Shown: positions 11,686-23,897, numbered from the stretch's first letter. The stretch: DNA of 64,000 bases from Calonectria ilicicola (GCA_020809705.1 CP085836.1:1054001-1118000); one strand, 5' to 3'. Numbers and translations are program-made. The notes: generated from the letters alone by a model not told the origin.

Positions 11686-12798
11686 ATGGAGCCTGAAGTT
11701 CCTTCAGCCGTTCTGGCACCTAGTGGTTCCTCGAGAGCTCGCTGTTCTGATACGATCTGTCCCACTTCCTATGGCTATCTTAATTCCAAACTTGATGCGC
11801 AAATGCTCTTGGAGCAGTGTCTAGTTACACAGTCGGGTCTTCTTCCACGCCGGCTCAACCGAAGAGAGTGAAAAGATCTTATCAAAAGTGGAAGCATCTT
11901 CATCTTCAAGAAAGAAACATCTGGAATCATTCGCTGGGTCGATGGCCTCAATTGGAGTCCCAGCCGTGTCCTCGATGAGTTCCTCATATATCGAGAGCTT
12001 GAAAGCCCACTACCCCCGAATTTTAGGAAAGTTGGCCTACGCAATGGAAAGGCTGGATCGGAGGCCGTGAAGCCTAGTCAATTGTCCACCTCTGCTAGAA
12101 TGAAGTCAAAATCATGGACAGCACTGAAAGCCCTCATCGGATCCTTGAGCGGCGACACGTACAATTTCAAGACAGAAAATGGCCTGATGAAGAAGACCCT
12201 CACCATTCATCTTGATGGCACTCCTTTCCGCATTATCAGTTACTACGACCCCACAAGTGTCTCTTCTCTGCCAGGCATAAATGGGCAAATTCCAGGGAAC
12301 GTTGTTCCTCAGCCCCAACCCATCGCATCGCCAGGCGATTACGTCCTGACAGATGGTGCTGACAGTGATCAGTATTCAGAAACGTACTCCGACATCGGCT
12401 CATCATTTCATCACTACCAGACCTTCATACCAGACTGTAGATATTTTCAACCATTTGGGGTTTGTTTATTGGCGCAAGAACATTACCCAAATGAGGCCGC
12501 GATGCCTTTCGGCCCTGCTGCTCAAACGCCACATCTTCCGATTGGTCAAGATTCTCGGGACTTCCACGAGAATGATTTCCACGAACAGCAGTTCGAACAG
12601 TCATCCATGGTCATCACTAATTTCAATAATACAAGCGTGATAGATGTGCCATACTTGACGCCGGTGTCTACCCCTTTTGCATACTCAACCCCCGAGCCAG
12701 TGCCGGAAGCTTGCGCAACGACCCAGAGTCCTTTTGTCAGCCCTAGCTTAGCTCACACTTCAGGCGTGGCAGTACCAACGAACGATGGCTCTTGGTAG
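11686..12798 (+). pseudogene. WOPR-domain (Gti1/Pac2 family) transcription factor with one in-frame TGA
   Basis: WOPR proteins are fungal DNA-binding regulators of morphology, sporulation and effector genes (Wor1, Ryp1, Pac2). From the ATG at 11686 the reading frame gives SYGYLNSKLDAQMLLEQ and GLLPRRLNRRE. After TGA at 11869-11871 it continues in the same frame with KDLIKSGSIFIF, then the WOPR hallmark RWVDGLNWSPSRVLDEFLIY. The second WOPR half follows (GLMKKTLTIHL, FRIISYYDP), then a proline/serine-rich C-terminal tail ending in GSW. The TGA sits where family members carry an arginine in the R-E-R-x-x-L-I-x-S-G-S block, which fits CGA to TGA. No intron can remove it, since flanking residues are conserved on both sides. 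Everything else is open over 370 codons. It is therefore either a fresh pseudogene or a gene needing readthrough. Confidence 0.8.
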
Positions 12799-15580
12799 AA
12801 TAGCCACTTTCAGCATGGTTTAGGCCAAATAGACAAGATGAAATAGATACTGAAATAAATAGGAAAAATCATTATTATTAATACAACAGTGACGATTTGG
12901 TGTCACTTCATTGTTTGGTGCTTGTTAACAAACCTTTCCAGATCACGAGAGCTCATGATCAGTGATACAAGGTTTGAGGAGCTCATCATACACACAAATA
13001 TCCTCCATGCAAACTTTCCCACGCCCGAGTGTCACGCACAAGCTAGTATCCAAGGGGCATCTGGGATATCTACGCGCACCTTTTACATCGCCAGGCATGT
13101 GGTCACCAGATTGCCACAATGGTACTAGCTCATTGCATCCCGCTCAGCGAGCTTATGCCACTCAACCCAACTGAAGGTGACTGAGAGTGACAGCTCAAAC
13201 AGGATCAGCCTATCTGGCTTTTCCTTGTCCGTCCATCATGACGCTGATGATGACGCTATTACCAAGCAGGTCCCCTTCAAGCTGGTCTTCTAGGCACACC
13301 CCCTTGCATAGGATTCTTTGGCTACGTACCGGGGCGCATGCAGGCGACCCTGTGCTGGCACCATTCCAATGCAACCCTCTCAATAATCAGCTTCTTTCCC
13401 CCAACTCGGGCATCCTTTACCCCGATCGCTTTTCTCTTGTCTGCATCCCTCTGCTCGGACCTGGAAGTGATTGCACTTTGTGTCGGGAATGCAGGTTCAA
13501 GTGCATGATCCCCCACTTCTGCGCTAGCAAAATCACCAATTCTCAGATCTGTGACACCTTGCTGACGTGGCTATTTCCGATTGTGCGTCGAGGACTCGAG
13601 GTAAATCTCATTCTGTAGACTAAGATGATCAAATCGAATTCGATAGGCAAGAAAGAAGCTACACTCGCACCATTAAAAATTGTGATTCATGGCCACTCTA
13701 TATTTTTACTTCCGACCTAACCTCACATTCCAAGCTCGCCCCTGCCAACCCGACGCAAAGTTCCACGGTAACACTTGTAACATGAGGAAGAAAGCTGGCG
13801 CAAGATACAGGTGGGGAGGGTCCATTTTGCACAACAGATTTTGGCGCTAGCAGACAGGACAGGGAGAGCCTAGCATCACTAGAGATAGGGTCGAATTCAT
13901 CAGTTTCAATCTCAATGATTATACAAGCAATTGGTGAATCAAACCCATTAAAATCCATTAAAACGAAGAACAGATAGGCTCCACCTACATGATGAGGTTT
14001 TGGCAGGTGAGGATCAGTGAGCTTGTGATACTCGATCATGCAGATTTCTGATCTATCGCCTCGATCAGGCGCTGCTCGGTTCATTTTGATGAGGCAATTA
14101 GGCCCATAATCACATTCAGTGACAAATTCTTGATGATCCACTCTGCGACAACTAAAGGTAATACGCCAAGTTGTGCACATTTTGAAGTATAAAGAGGAGC
14201 GTCCAATTGAGCCAGCGTCGATGTTTGTGTTTGTTTAAATACCGTCTACGCCACACGGCGGCGGTGGGTCGCATCCGCTGATATTCCCATTCACGGTCAT
14301 CGTCCGTGCCACATCACCGGCGTGTTCCACGAAAAGAAAAAGTAACGAACGGTCAGCCCGCGCACGTAAGAGTAGCGATATGTGGGACAATTAATGGGCA
14401 TGCATTTCGTGAAGGACTTGTGTGTCAATTGACAATTTCTGGTTCCCTTTCTTGTCAACATTCCCATGCATCTTCCCCTTTCATTTCACCCAGCGTATTG
14501 AATGATGGCAATCCGATCTTTCCATCTTTCCATCGCGTAGCAATCATATTTACCCGACGATTACTAGGAGGACGACACAGTGGCGGATTACATCTAATGA
14601 TAAGCATGGAATGTGGGTTAATACGGCTTCCTGCATCATGTTTGCGGCTGGCAAGGTCCGGTGAAGAAATGACACATCACGCTCGTGGCCCATGTCGGGG
14701 GGGCTATAAATGCAAAAGGTCGAAATAGGAACTTGCTCGTATAGTTTTAAACGATGTCCCAATCAATTCGGCTTTTCGTTGACCACCCATGGCTAACCAT
14801 TAAGCCCATGTGTGCGCCGCGTGGGTGAGGGATTTCGTGCCTGCCAAGATGGACTTGATTGGAGAGCATTCGTGTTGTCTTTCACGATTCGGGTCTTCTC
14901 CCTTCGTTAGAACAGGGGAACTATTCTTTTGGTAAGTTTTCATGGCACTAGATAAGGAGGGCCATTCATATGAAAAAAAAAGGGGAGGGAGGAAACTAAG
15001 CAATAGGCAATGAGGGTCAAAATAGAAAGAGATTTAGCCACATTGTAAGCTAGTGCAACCTTTCACAGATCTGGATCCTCCCAAAAAAATGATCTGAGGT
15101 AGGGATGGTTAGTGAAACAATATTAAGATCCCATCCTCCATATCAATTTTGAAATAATTGAATGAATGATATAGAGAGAATGTCTAAATAGCGCCGCGGC
15201 GGCAATGACTTGAAAGAAAAATCAGCTAATTTAAAGAATGGAAAACAGAGCTACATCCAAGTACAATCCCGTCTATACCAATATACCAACATCCCAACAA
15301 TCTAGCTGCGTGAGAGGCCATCACCTCATGGCACCAACCCCGCCTTACCCTACACCGGACACAAGCGATCACTCGTCCTAGTGTGGACCATTCCTCCCAT
15401 GTCCACCTTCCCTCTATTCTATGGAAATGTTCCCGTTGTAAAGTCGATGTCTACAATTTCTAGCAGCCGCCAATCTTGGCCAGGGCGATGATCAAAAATG
15501 ATGGGGGCTCACTAAGTTTAATTTTCAACGACCCAACACCTCGATGCGAGCCATGTGAAAAAAACACAAGCTTCATTACC
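12799..15580. other. Gene-poor stretch
   Basis: Only one open frame here is worth naming (13698-14180 minus, listed separately). The rest holds short overlapping frames, CT-rich patches and AT-rich sequence without recognisable signals. Confidence 0.45.
13698..14180 (-). CDS. Possible small unrecognised protein
   Basis: A 160-codon open frame starts with ATG at 14180. The first 75 residues look protein-like (TTWRITFSCRRVDHQEF, then CDYGPNCLIK) with four cysteines in CxnC spacing. The C-terminal half is hydrophobic and less ordered, and a GTAGGT near the middle could be a splice donor that would give another ending. No signal peptide or known domain is seen. It may be a true small gene or a chance frame. 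Confidence 0.3.
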   Translation of the reverse strand: MCTTWRITFSCRRVDHQEFVTECDYGPNCLIKMNRAAPDRGDRSEICMIEYHKLTDPHLPKPHHVGGAYLFFVLMDFNGFDSPIACIIIEIETDEFDPISSDARLSLSCLLAPKSVVQNGPSPPVSCASFLPHVTSVTVELCVGLAGASLECEVRSEVKI

Positions 15581-16689
15581 ATGCAGGACATACGGCATCT
15601 GATTGCCAGGGACCTAAACGAGCTGAGTCTCTTGATGCACCTGGTTATTCGAAGCAACGAGTGTGTCAAATGTGACGACACGACTGAACTCCAATGCCCT
15701 AAATGTTCTGATGGAACAAGCTGCCAATTTACAGTTCCTGTTGATTGCACACAATGTGCCAGGTCTATCTGCATATCCGATAATTCTACTTCCGCTAGAG
15801 GCCGCAGTGGCCCCACCATCAGCGACATCGTCGGCGGTGTCATGGGCGGCCTGGTTGCTGTTGCTCTCGCGACATATCTCCTTTGGAGATGCTGTGTGAA
15901 GCCCAAGCGATATAAAATAGCCCGACCCATCTGTGACCGAAACCCTGACTCTGTACAGGGCTTGGAGAAGGTGGATTCTGTATGGAAAGTGGCCTGCCCA
16001 ACACCACTAACACACACCATTCACTCCATAATATCCGCCGTTCTTGTGCGAGCTTCTAACATTATCCCAAACTTGTGATTGGTCTCAAAAAGCGAGCAAC
16101 TCATGCTGGCCTGAATATGCTTCTCCAACCCGTTGTGCCGTTGTCTGCGCGTTTCGTCCGGGGCGGGACCATCCCTGGGATTGTTGCTCATCGTCATGTC
16201 ATTTCTAATACCCTCAGTCAATTAATCTCCTCCAGTCGATCTGGTTGCGCCAGCCGCACCGCGGATAATACTTTTAATCGCCCATCCAGCGTTGCTTCCA
16301 CCATTTACAGTACTCACACGCAGGTTCTTGCTTTAGCTCAGACAGGAAACCGTGCGAAGCCTACAATGGTCGATGTCAAGTCTCGCGGCCCTGCGTAGGA
16401 AACCCGTACTGTTCCTGCTGTCGATTTCAACCATCTTGTTATGGGCGGGCCCGACAGCGATATCCATCTCTTTGGCAGCGGGGCAGGCTCTCCTAGAAGG
16501 ATCGATAATGTCACAAAGGCTCGCGTACATATTAGTGGAGTTGGAAATGTGGAGAGAGGCGCCGTTACTGTTGAATCTATGAGGGAACCGAAATCACGAT
16601 CGGAAACAAAACACGAGTTGCAATCTTCAAACATGATCAAATCAAAGCTTAGCTCGAGCGCCACAGCTCTCGTGAAGAATTCTCTGTGA
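15581..16689 (+). pseudogene. Opy2-like membrane anchor, broken by a frame change and a TAG
   Basis: Opy2 proteins are single-span plasma-membrane anchors that recruit Ste50 in osmostress/MAPK signalling. Here the first part (15581-16078) has a cysteine-rich extracellular head (CVKCDDTTELQCPKCSDG and DCTQCARSIC) followed by a glycine-rich span DIVGGVMGGLVAVALATYLL and the basic stop-transfer KPKRYK. The cytosolic part should follow VLVRASNII, but the frame closes at 16076-16078. The family-like segment SSVASTIYSTHTQVLAL continues one frame over at 16075-16398, then meets TAG at 16396-16398. After that the same frame resumes with VPAVDFNHLV and a long serine-rich tail to 16689. The fit to Opy2 rests on the Cys head, the span and the SSVASTIY block. 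The N-terminal start is uncertain (15581, or upstream in the same frame). Decay is the simplest reading. Confidence 0.6.
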
Positions 16690-19600
16690 CATAGTCCTGT
16701 TTAATGAAAAAGACACGCCGCAAGTCAACTTGGATTCTGAGTGCTATAAACATAGACCTCTACTAGAACCAAGTAACCATAGGTGAAATGGTAAAGACAC
16801 CAGCAACAACTTGGAGATTTGACGATAATTCGGTTGACAATTGGCTAATAGCCGAAGCGTGAACGTATTTGTGAAACTGCGGAGAGATAAAAATATGCGG
16901 TGAAGTAGATACGGGACGAAATCCAGCGGGAGACAACGGTGGCCTGGAGCGTAGGATGCCCCCCCCCAGGACCTCGAAGACCCAGCCATCTTTAGTCATG
17001 ACCCAATCCCCGTTGGTGAATATTAATACAGCACTTGAGTTATGGCATGTAAACCCCAAAGACCTCTGGTGTCTGGAATGCATCTAGATCAGAAAGGATG
17101 ATTTCGCAAAACTAAACTACTAAAAAAAGCCCACACAAAATTAAAAAGCGAGGAAAGGAGGGAATATCACTGCAGTACAAACATAGGACACAAATCTAGC
17201 GATTCAGCCAGCATCGTTCTTACAAGATGCCGTCTTCAAAACAGTACTGGATTCTTTCCCTCGCTCGCTTTCCAGGCCAGACTGAAATTTCCGGAAGAAC
17301 TCCACCTCGAGACATTTGCACTCTATTGCTTTGAAGTATCTGAAATGTAGCGGAAGTGTAGAATCCTGCAACAATTGGGAACCGAACTACGCATGGGCCC
17401 ATGAAACGATATAATTGATTTTTTGTCGCGCAGAAAGGTTCACACCTAGCGAGCTTAGCCCCTTACTACAGCAGGTTACTGATGATATCGGCTGGAATGT
17501 TAATCAGTGACATGAAGGTTTGGGAAGCGGTCCAGTCGAAATCAACAAATGATGATGTGGAAATTCCTTATTTCCTCGAATAATCAACTCAAAAATTATG
17601 TTCCCTTTTTTTCTTCTCTCAACCCTCCTCCACTCTTGAACTTGGCAATTTGCGCCCTGGTTCTGTCTCTTTCCAGGCTTCAAGAGCTGGTCCGATGCGG
17701 CTATAGGGTGGGGTTCATCGTTTGCGCTACTTCGCTGGTTTTGATCTTTGTCTTGAGCCGCTAGTCTGGCGCTGCGGCGACAAGTTGGTGGAATATCCCC
17801 AGCAGAGGTCTCTCTTTGCGCATCCTGCACGGGGTTTCCTGTATTGGATTCCTTCATGAGTAGTACAGTGCCACTTCGGAGTATCATCCCAAGCCTGCTC
17901 CGTCTTTCGTCGTACGGTTCATCGGTGATCACGGCCTTTTTTTGGCCAATGGCATATTTCTGCTGTGATGAACCTTTTCCTGCTTCCGCTCTGATAGGTG
18001 CTGAATGATGCTTTAACATATACATCAGGTCGAGGATGGGGAAGGTGTAATGGATTTAGGGGTAGAATCTTGTGGTTTAAATATAATTTCATGCTGAATA
18101 TGACGCCATGTTGGCCGATATTGGCCGTTATACAGACATTGACAATGTTGTAGTATTGGCATTGAGATGCTATTGAAGGTACTTTATATAGTTGAACCCC
18201 ACAGGAGGTCATTCGTAGCTACGTGCAGAACAAACAGAAGTGTTGCTTGTCAGATTATGAGTTGTATTACTCGTTGGTACCGTAGAATAACAAAGTGTTA
18301 TGAACTCTCAGGCGCTCTAAACCTCCTAGGCGTCCTGCCAAGTCCATCCTTTGTGCACCCTGGAGACGGGGATCATCAGCAATGAGCCCTGATGGAGAGA
18401 AAGGAGTCTAGATGCTAGTTAGGTGACAGCAGCGACACGCTAGCTCAGAGCTAAAAATGGTTACTAAAGTGTAAAATCAGCGCCAAACAATGGCAGTGCG
18501 AGGGCTGCTAATGGTGCTGCGATATGTATGCATTATTGGCTGCGCGTCAACTTCTGGGCATCAACCAGAGTGATGGTGAACCTGAGTCCTGGATTAGGGG
18601 CTTACCCCGGCCTGGTCATATTGTACTGCTGCTGTGCAGGCGAGTAAAGACATGAGTGGAGACAGGCTGTCTCTTGCACACCTCGCTAGCTGGATCAAAG
18701 ATTGGCGAGGCAAGTACACCACCAATAGAGGGGTGCACACACTAAATTTAGTTCAATGCCAGGGAAGGTGGGCTCACTGCGCGACCAGTACCGATCCTGT
18801 TTTGAAGTGGGAAAGGCCCAGTAGAATCGAGAATCATTGGATTCCGCTAGAGGGTCGCATTTGTAAAACTAGATCGCGTTGCAGAGCAACCGGAGGCTGT
18901 TCTCAAAAACGTGGCTTAGATGGACATCTAAGGCAGGGAGCCGATCTTCCGCCCGCTGCCTGCTAGGATAGTGGATAGTTAGTGGCTAAAATAAACTCAC
19001 AGGTGCTTTGAGCGTTCATATTGGCTAACCACAGGCTGGCCTTCAGGGCTTACAACTCCTCAGGTGACTTTGATTAGCTGAGCACTGGTCTAACGTGGGG
19101 CTTGTCTCGTCGAACCAAATATCCCTCGCCTCCTCGTTTTATCCGCCACCATCCTGCATCTTCAAATTGGTATTCCCATGGCTCTCTGACTGCACTTTAG
19201 CGCGTCATCGTGTTATCGCCGCGAGAGCAAGAAGTCGTCATTCGGCGTTCACCCGTCGGCCGCCGTGCGTGCGCCGATAACTGACTTCCGACGGCACTCA
19301 GAAGTGTCACTGAAGCAGCAGGTTTCTTCATGGGACTGGGACAATCGATTCTGCGACGCGTTCTCTAATAGCGCCCTATCTTATTCCAATAAGCCCTGTG
19401 CCGGGATCGGTATCGCCGGGGGCTTCCCAAATGAGAGCCCGAGACCTAGAAGGCCTGTCAAAAATGTCTACTCTCTACACAGCATCACAACTGCGACGAT
19501 CCAAAGCCAACACCATTCCACCACTAGCGATACCAATCATCAACTTTATTCGGCCCCGAAGCGAACACTGGCCTCGGCCATATCATAAATGTTTTATGTG

Positions 19601-20079
19601 ATCCAACTCTGCTTCTTTTCGGCGCCTATCACTGTTCTTATATCACACTTTGGTCATTGGGTCATAACGAGAGATTGAAAGAGCCTTAATTCCAATGAAA
19701 TAAAGAGCAGTCAGCTATGTGTTTTATAGCTAGGTCAAGCCCCAATTGGCTGTGGGGCTGCGACAACGCATTGAGGCCGTGAGGCCATTGAGGCCAGCCA
19801 CAACTAGTCTCCACATCTTATTTAGTGGACGTTAGACGACGTTGGAGTGACATCTCAGATTTTGTTCTTACTATTGGTTCAGGCAGTTATTCATTGTTGA
19901 GATTTCTGGCGCTCAGAGAACTAGTCCATGGCCAAGCCAATTACCAGTTCACCTTGCCACAGATGGATATGGATGCACGTCAGGAAAGTCAAAACAGTCC
20001 ATCTTGTGATACAGAGCTTATTCATAGCCAAGGCATGAAGAAGAAAGGCGCGTAGTCCGTATCAAAGCGAAAGAGAGCA
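16690..20079. other. Gene-poor stretch
   Basis: Contains one unremarkable minus-strand frame (17504-18025, listed separately) and short overlapping frames. A plus-strand frame at 19825-20055 lies in the same phase as the downstream C2H2-type gene and may be its lost N-terminus. No RNA gene or repeat was recognised. Confidence 0.45.
17504..18025 (-). CDS. Possible unrecognised basic/polar protein
   Basis: A 173-codon frame from an ATG at 18025. It is rich in Arg, Lys, Gln and Ser, and includes RRSARLAAQDKDQNQRSS, a composition seen in disordered nuclear proteins. No fold, splice site or relative is recognised, and the segment after RRVERRKKGN turns hydrophobic. It may be chance. Confidence 0.25.
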   Translation of the reverse strand: MYMLKHHSAPIRAEAGKGSSQQKYAIGQKKAVITDEPYDERRSRLGMILRSGTVLLMKESNTGNPVQDAQRETSAGDIPPTCRRSARLAAQDKDQNQRSSANDEPHPIAASDQLLKPGKRQNQGANCQVQEWRRVERRKKGNIIFELIIRGNKEFPHHHLLISTGPLPKPSCH

Positions 20080-21162
20080 ATGAGGAAACCAGATGGCGGC
20101 GAATCAGACGATGACGACGAAGGCCCAAGAAATATAAAGCGGCAGCAACTTGAGGGAGGTGAAAAGAAGCCCATGTTTGCTTGCCCATTTTACAAGCATG
20201 ACAAAGAAGCGTATGCATCTGAGAGGGCTTTTGTAGGCCCCGGATGGGCTACCCTGCATAGAGTCAGGTTGGCTGTCGCCTATATGCACAATTCGAGATG
20301 GTACTAACTATGGGTTCATCATAGGGAACATATATACCGTCGACATCTATTACCAGATCGCCAATGTCCACGATGCCACCAGCAGCTTCCGTCTATGGCT
20401 GAATTCAATGCACATTTGAAAAAGGAGCCACCGTGTCTATCTATTCAACATCTAAAACAAGAGGGCATTGATCGGGATCAATACCAAGAGCTGAAATATC
20501 GCAAGGGCGGAAACATTAGCGAACAAGAAAAGTGGTTTTTCATGTATCAAATCATATTTCCTAACGAAAAGCTTCCCGAAAGCCCATGTGAGAAACCTTT
20601 ATTCATCAATGACCTATGTCTAAAAAAGGAATCACTAATGTATATAGACTATGGAACCTCTCGCCGGCCAGTTACCGCGGCAGTCGATTCTGAAGTCTTA
20701 GTGCGCCGTATTTACGAGAAATTGATCGCGATAGACAACGTCTTTTTGAATCCCGAATACGAAAGGGCTATAGGATCAGCGGTGCGGGAGGCTTTTGGGG
20801 ACAGTTATGAACCGCCTCAGGGCCTTGATGCCGACCTCGGTTCTACCGAGCTGGAATGTCGAACGCAACAACAGCTTGTGGCTGGGCCGATGATAAGATC
20901 AACCCAGGACTTTTATGAAGAGACCTACGCTATGAATCCCACCCTTGAGCTGCAATTACTTTCCAATATTGAGATTGATTTGTACAACGCATTACCTGGG
21001 AGTTTGGTTGGAGTTCTTGGACCTGGTTTTATCGTGCCCAATGATAACTATGATACCCCACCGTTTGCTGGGAATTTATTGGGATATACCGGCAATTTTG
21101 TTGAGAATCAAAACGACCACAGCACCGAGGGCTTCTGGAACCAATCATTCGTGAACCCTTAG
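20080..21162 (+). CDS. Fungal C2H2-type domain protein, two exons
   Basis: Exon 1 is 20080-20267 and exon 2 is 20325-21162. The 57-bp intron has branch site TACTAAC near 20302 and acceptor CATAG at 20324. Its donor is the unusual GTTGGC, but splicing there rebuilds the family signature HRVREHIYRRHLLP followed by QCPRCHQQLPS. The ~341-residue protein belongs to the large fungal group with KPMFACPFYKHDKEAY, GPGWATLHRV and a C2H2-like Cys/His set, then a helical block (EQEKWFFMYQIIFP) and a variable acidic C-terminus. These are thought to be nuclear regulators and are often expanded in moulds. The reading frame upstream is open through 19825 but blocked by TAG at 20053-20055, so the true N-terminus may once have been longer. 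Otherwise it appears intact. Confidence 0.78.
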
Positions 21163-21882
21163 CACACCCAGAGGCAAAGATTCCCATTGGCAATAATTTC
21201 AACGCAGATCTCACATTGTTGAATTATTTTCGATCTCGAGAGCAATCTTCACAGGTGGTTTGCCCCTAGTACCAGTTGAGATGGAACCCGGCGAATGTGA
21301 CCTGTAAATGTGCTGTTTTCTTGCAAGCATTTCAGAAGCAGTCGGAGTATGGGGTGGATGTTTAGCTTCTCAGCGCCAGCTTGTCACTCTCAGCGGATTC
21401 GACTCCAACCAATCTATCCACCAAGAGGATGGGCTCGCATAACCTTCCTTCCGTCAAGCGTCGGCCAGAAACCGCTCGCAAGACCCATAATGCACGTCTT
21501 GGCGCCAACATAGGCGAGTCATCTGGTTATCGCTTTTCATGCGACCGACCTGAATACCTCAGCCAAGATATGGATCTTGCAGTGCATGTCTCACTCCTTA
21601 TCTGTGGCTAGCGAGGTAGAATTCTTGGGGAAAGAGGGACAGGGAGCTCTGGCTAAAATTATTCATCTATCCAATCGGATGAATACATGGGACGTCGTTA
21701 ATTAGGGCAGCAGTGTGAAGAAGCCAGCTATACAGTCAATGCATGAATATATTACTACGCGAATAGAAAAACCAAGATACAGAATGTGACATTTAAAGCT
21801 AGGATAACTTTGGCGTTTAATAGTTGAAATCTGGCTCTAAAGGCAAGTGTGAGCTTAACTTAGAAGGGAGCACCTATCAATA
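21163..21882. other. Intergenic stretch left of the large mobile element
   Basis: No supported gene. It ends with the TA dinucleotide at 21881-21882 that abuts the left terminal repeat of the composite element. Confidence 0.5.
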
Positions 21883-21941
21883 CAGTAGAGGCCGGAAATA
21901 AGGTCATTAATTTTCAATGTTGAGAGTTAGCGCACGGACCA
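21883..21941 (+). repeat. Left terminal inverted repeat of the composite element
   Basis: Starts directly after TA. The first 20 bp match the inverted right end except at two positions, and the block ending CGCACGGACCA matches exactly. The middle portion is diverged with small gaps. Confidence 0.75.
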
Positions 21942-22139
21942 TATGTGGCGTTATGTGGCTGGGCACCGTGCACAGTTGAAAATGAAAGTACCGAGTAAGC
22001 AAAGATGCCGCCTGAATACTAAGGCATCACATTATGAAACCAGAAAGGGTCATGGCGCCTCCCCACCCAACCTGTATGTCTGGCCATTTGTCACCTCTCA
22101 AAGCCCAAAGCCAGAACAGGCTTATTACGTATAATACTG

Positions 22140-23126
22140 ATGACGCGACAACTTAACCCCTTCCAACATGACATCATTAATGCTATGGTCAAGAGGAACC
22201 TTCCAACTAAAGTCATAGTCAAAGCTGCTCGGTGCAGCGACCGTACCGTTCACAGAAAACGATCGAAACGATGCCCTGGAATAACGACAAGCTGCGAGGT
22301 TCCAGCCACTCGTGTCGGTCGACCCAGTAATATTACACCTGGCATGCAAGAACTACTACGTGAAAAACTAATAGTGCACTCGGACCTGTTTCGGTATGAG
22401 ATGATTACGTTTCTGTACAATAAGACTGGAGTGGAAGTGTCGCCTTCTGCGATAAGTCGAGGCCTGAAGAAGATGAGATGGTCAAGAAAGATTGCTCGTC
22501 CTGTAGCACAGCAACGTGATAATGAACTACGGGATTTCTATCAGCATAAAGTCGCACAATATAGAAGCGACCAGCTGGTCTTTGTCGACGAATCTGGTTG
22601 CGATAAGAAAGCTGGGCAGCGACGGATGGGATGGTCTCCGTTCGGAACAACTCCAGTAAAGGTTAACAAACTCAACCGTGATGTCAGGCACCAAATACTT
22701 CCGGCTTATACAGTAGAGGGTATTCTTCTTGCGCGGATCTATACGGGTACAACAGATGCTACATTATTTGAAGACTTCACTGAGCAGTTACTATGTCACT
22801 GTGGCAAATGGCCCGAGCCTAAATCCGTCCTTATTATGGATAATGCCTCATGGCATAATAAGGAGAGACTTGAACAGTTATGTGCTGATGCCGGTGTAAA
22901 ATTGCTCTTTCTGCCACCTTACTCCCCGGATTTCAATCCGATCGAAGAGTTCTTTGCGGAATTAAAGGCCTATATTAAAAAATATTGGAATGATTATCAA
23001 GGTCTTATCAGGGCAGATTTTAAAGCATTCTTAAGGTTGTGCGTCCAGGACGTGGGCTCCCGACAGGAAAGCGCTAGAGGCCATTTTCGCCACGCCGGGT
23101 TATCGGTGAAGGAACCTGACGAATAA
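22140..23126 (+). CDS. Tc1/mariner (IS630-like) DDE transposase, intact
   Basis: Single-exon frame of 328 residues that would cut and paste an element at TA sites by binding its terminal repeats. The N-terminal region (residues 5-110) is helix-turn-helix-like, with AARCSDRTVHRKRSKR and, in the second half, SPSAISRGLKKMRWSRK. The catalytic core is complete: first Asp at about 150 (FVDESG), second Asp at about 234 (IMDNASWHN), Glu at about 269 (PPYSPDFNPIEEF). There are 34 residues between the last two, the DD34E spacing of the Tc1 group. It reads from left to right 260 bp inside the left terminal repeat of the 10.5-kb element, so it is the obvious enzyme for that element. It differs clearly from the spliced Tc1 transposase at 33.9 kb. 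The TTGATG-like context makes the exact start (22140 or slightly downstream) uncertain. Confidence 0.88.
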   Translation: MTRQLNPFQHDIINAMVKRNLPTKVIVKAARCSDRTVHRKRSKRCPGITTSCEVPATRVGRPSNITPGMQELLREKLIVHSDLFRYEMITFLYNKTGVEVSPSAISRGLKKMRWSRKIARPVAQQRDNELRDFYQHKVAQYRSDQLVFVDESGCDKKAGQRRMGWSPFGTTPVKVNKLNRDVRHQILPAYTVEGILLARIYTGTTDATLFEDFTEQLLCHCGKWPEPKSVLIMDNASWHNKERLEQLCADAGVKLLFLPPYSPDFNPIEEFFAELKAYIKKYWNDYQGLIRADFKAFLRLCVQDVGSRQESARGHFRHAGLSVKEPDE

Positions 23127-23745
23127 ATAAAATGAAAATCAAAGCTATGTGTTTATTTATAGTTATGAGCAAAACTAGCTACCGCTTTTTGCATACTATT
23201 CGTCTTTCTCTGCGCAGAAATTGATTATGTCATCAATATCACCAATGTACCAATTGACCTATTTTTAGGCTGGCTTGATTTCGGTACTGCCAAGCCAGCT
23301 GAGCCACCTTTGGGGGCTCGTACCTCCAACTATGGGAATACTTCGTGGGTTAGAACGTAAGCCCCTCCCGAATTGCGCCTAGACGGAAACGATTAGAACC
23401 CACGGCCGATTCTTCGAAGAACGTTACGCTGTGCACAGGCTTCACTTCTACTAAACAGTTGCAGCCACACCAGCTTCCGCCTATTACAACCCCTTTGTCT
23501 CTTCAATGCACAGATATCGATTTTGTCATCGCTGGCCGTTGCTTAGTCGCCGGACTGACGTTTCCACTGAGGCACACCAATAGAGCTATTCAAGTAGTGT
23601 ACATATCTGTGCATATGGGTATAGTCCATAATGAAAGTAGAGTTAAGAAAATCCCAACCTTAGAAACATATTTGTCCAGAGTCACGGCTAGAAGCATCAA
23701 CCTTGGTCCCTCGCTGCTAGTAAATACACCGGGCTCTTGGTTTTC
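23127..23745. other. Spacer between transposase and NLR gene
   Basis: About 620 bp with no supported gene and no terminal-repeat sequence. The two genes converge here (transposase plus, NLR minus), so this holds both 3' ends. Confidence 0.5.
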
Positions 23746-23851
23746 CTATCGCCTAGCTTCATTTTGATACTGCTGCAGTACTAATGGTGTCTGGCCATCT
23801 TTGTCGGTGGCCTCGATATTGGCTCCCTTGTCCACCAGTAGCTTGACTGTC

Positions 23852-23897
<46 letters not shown>

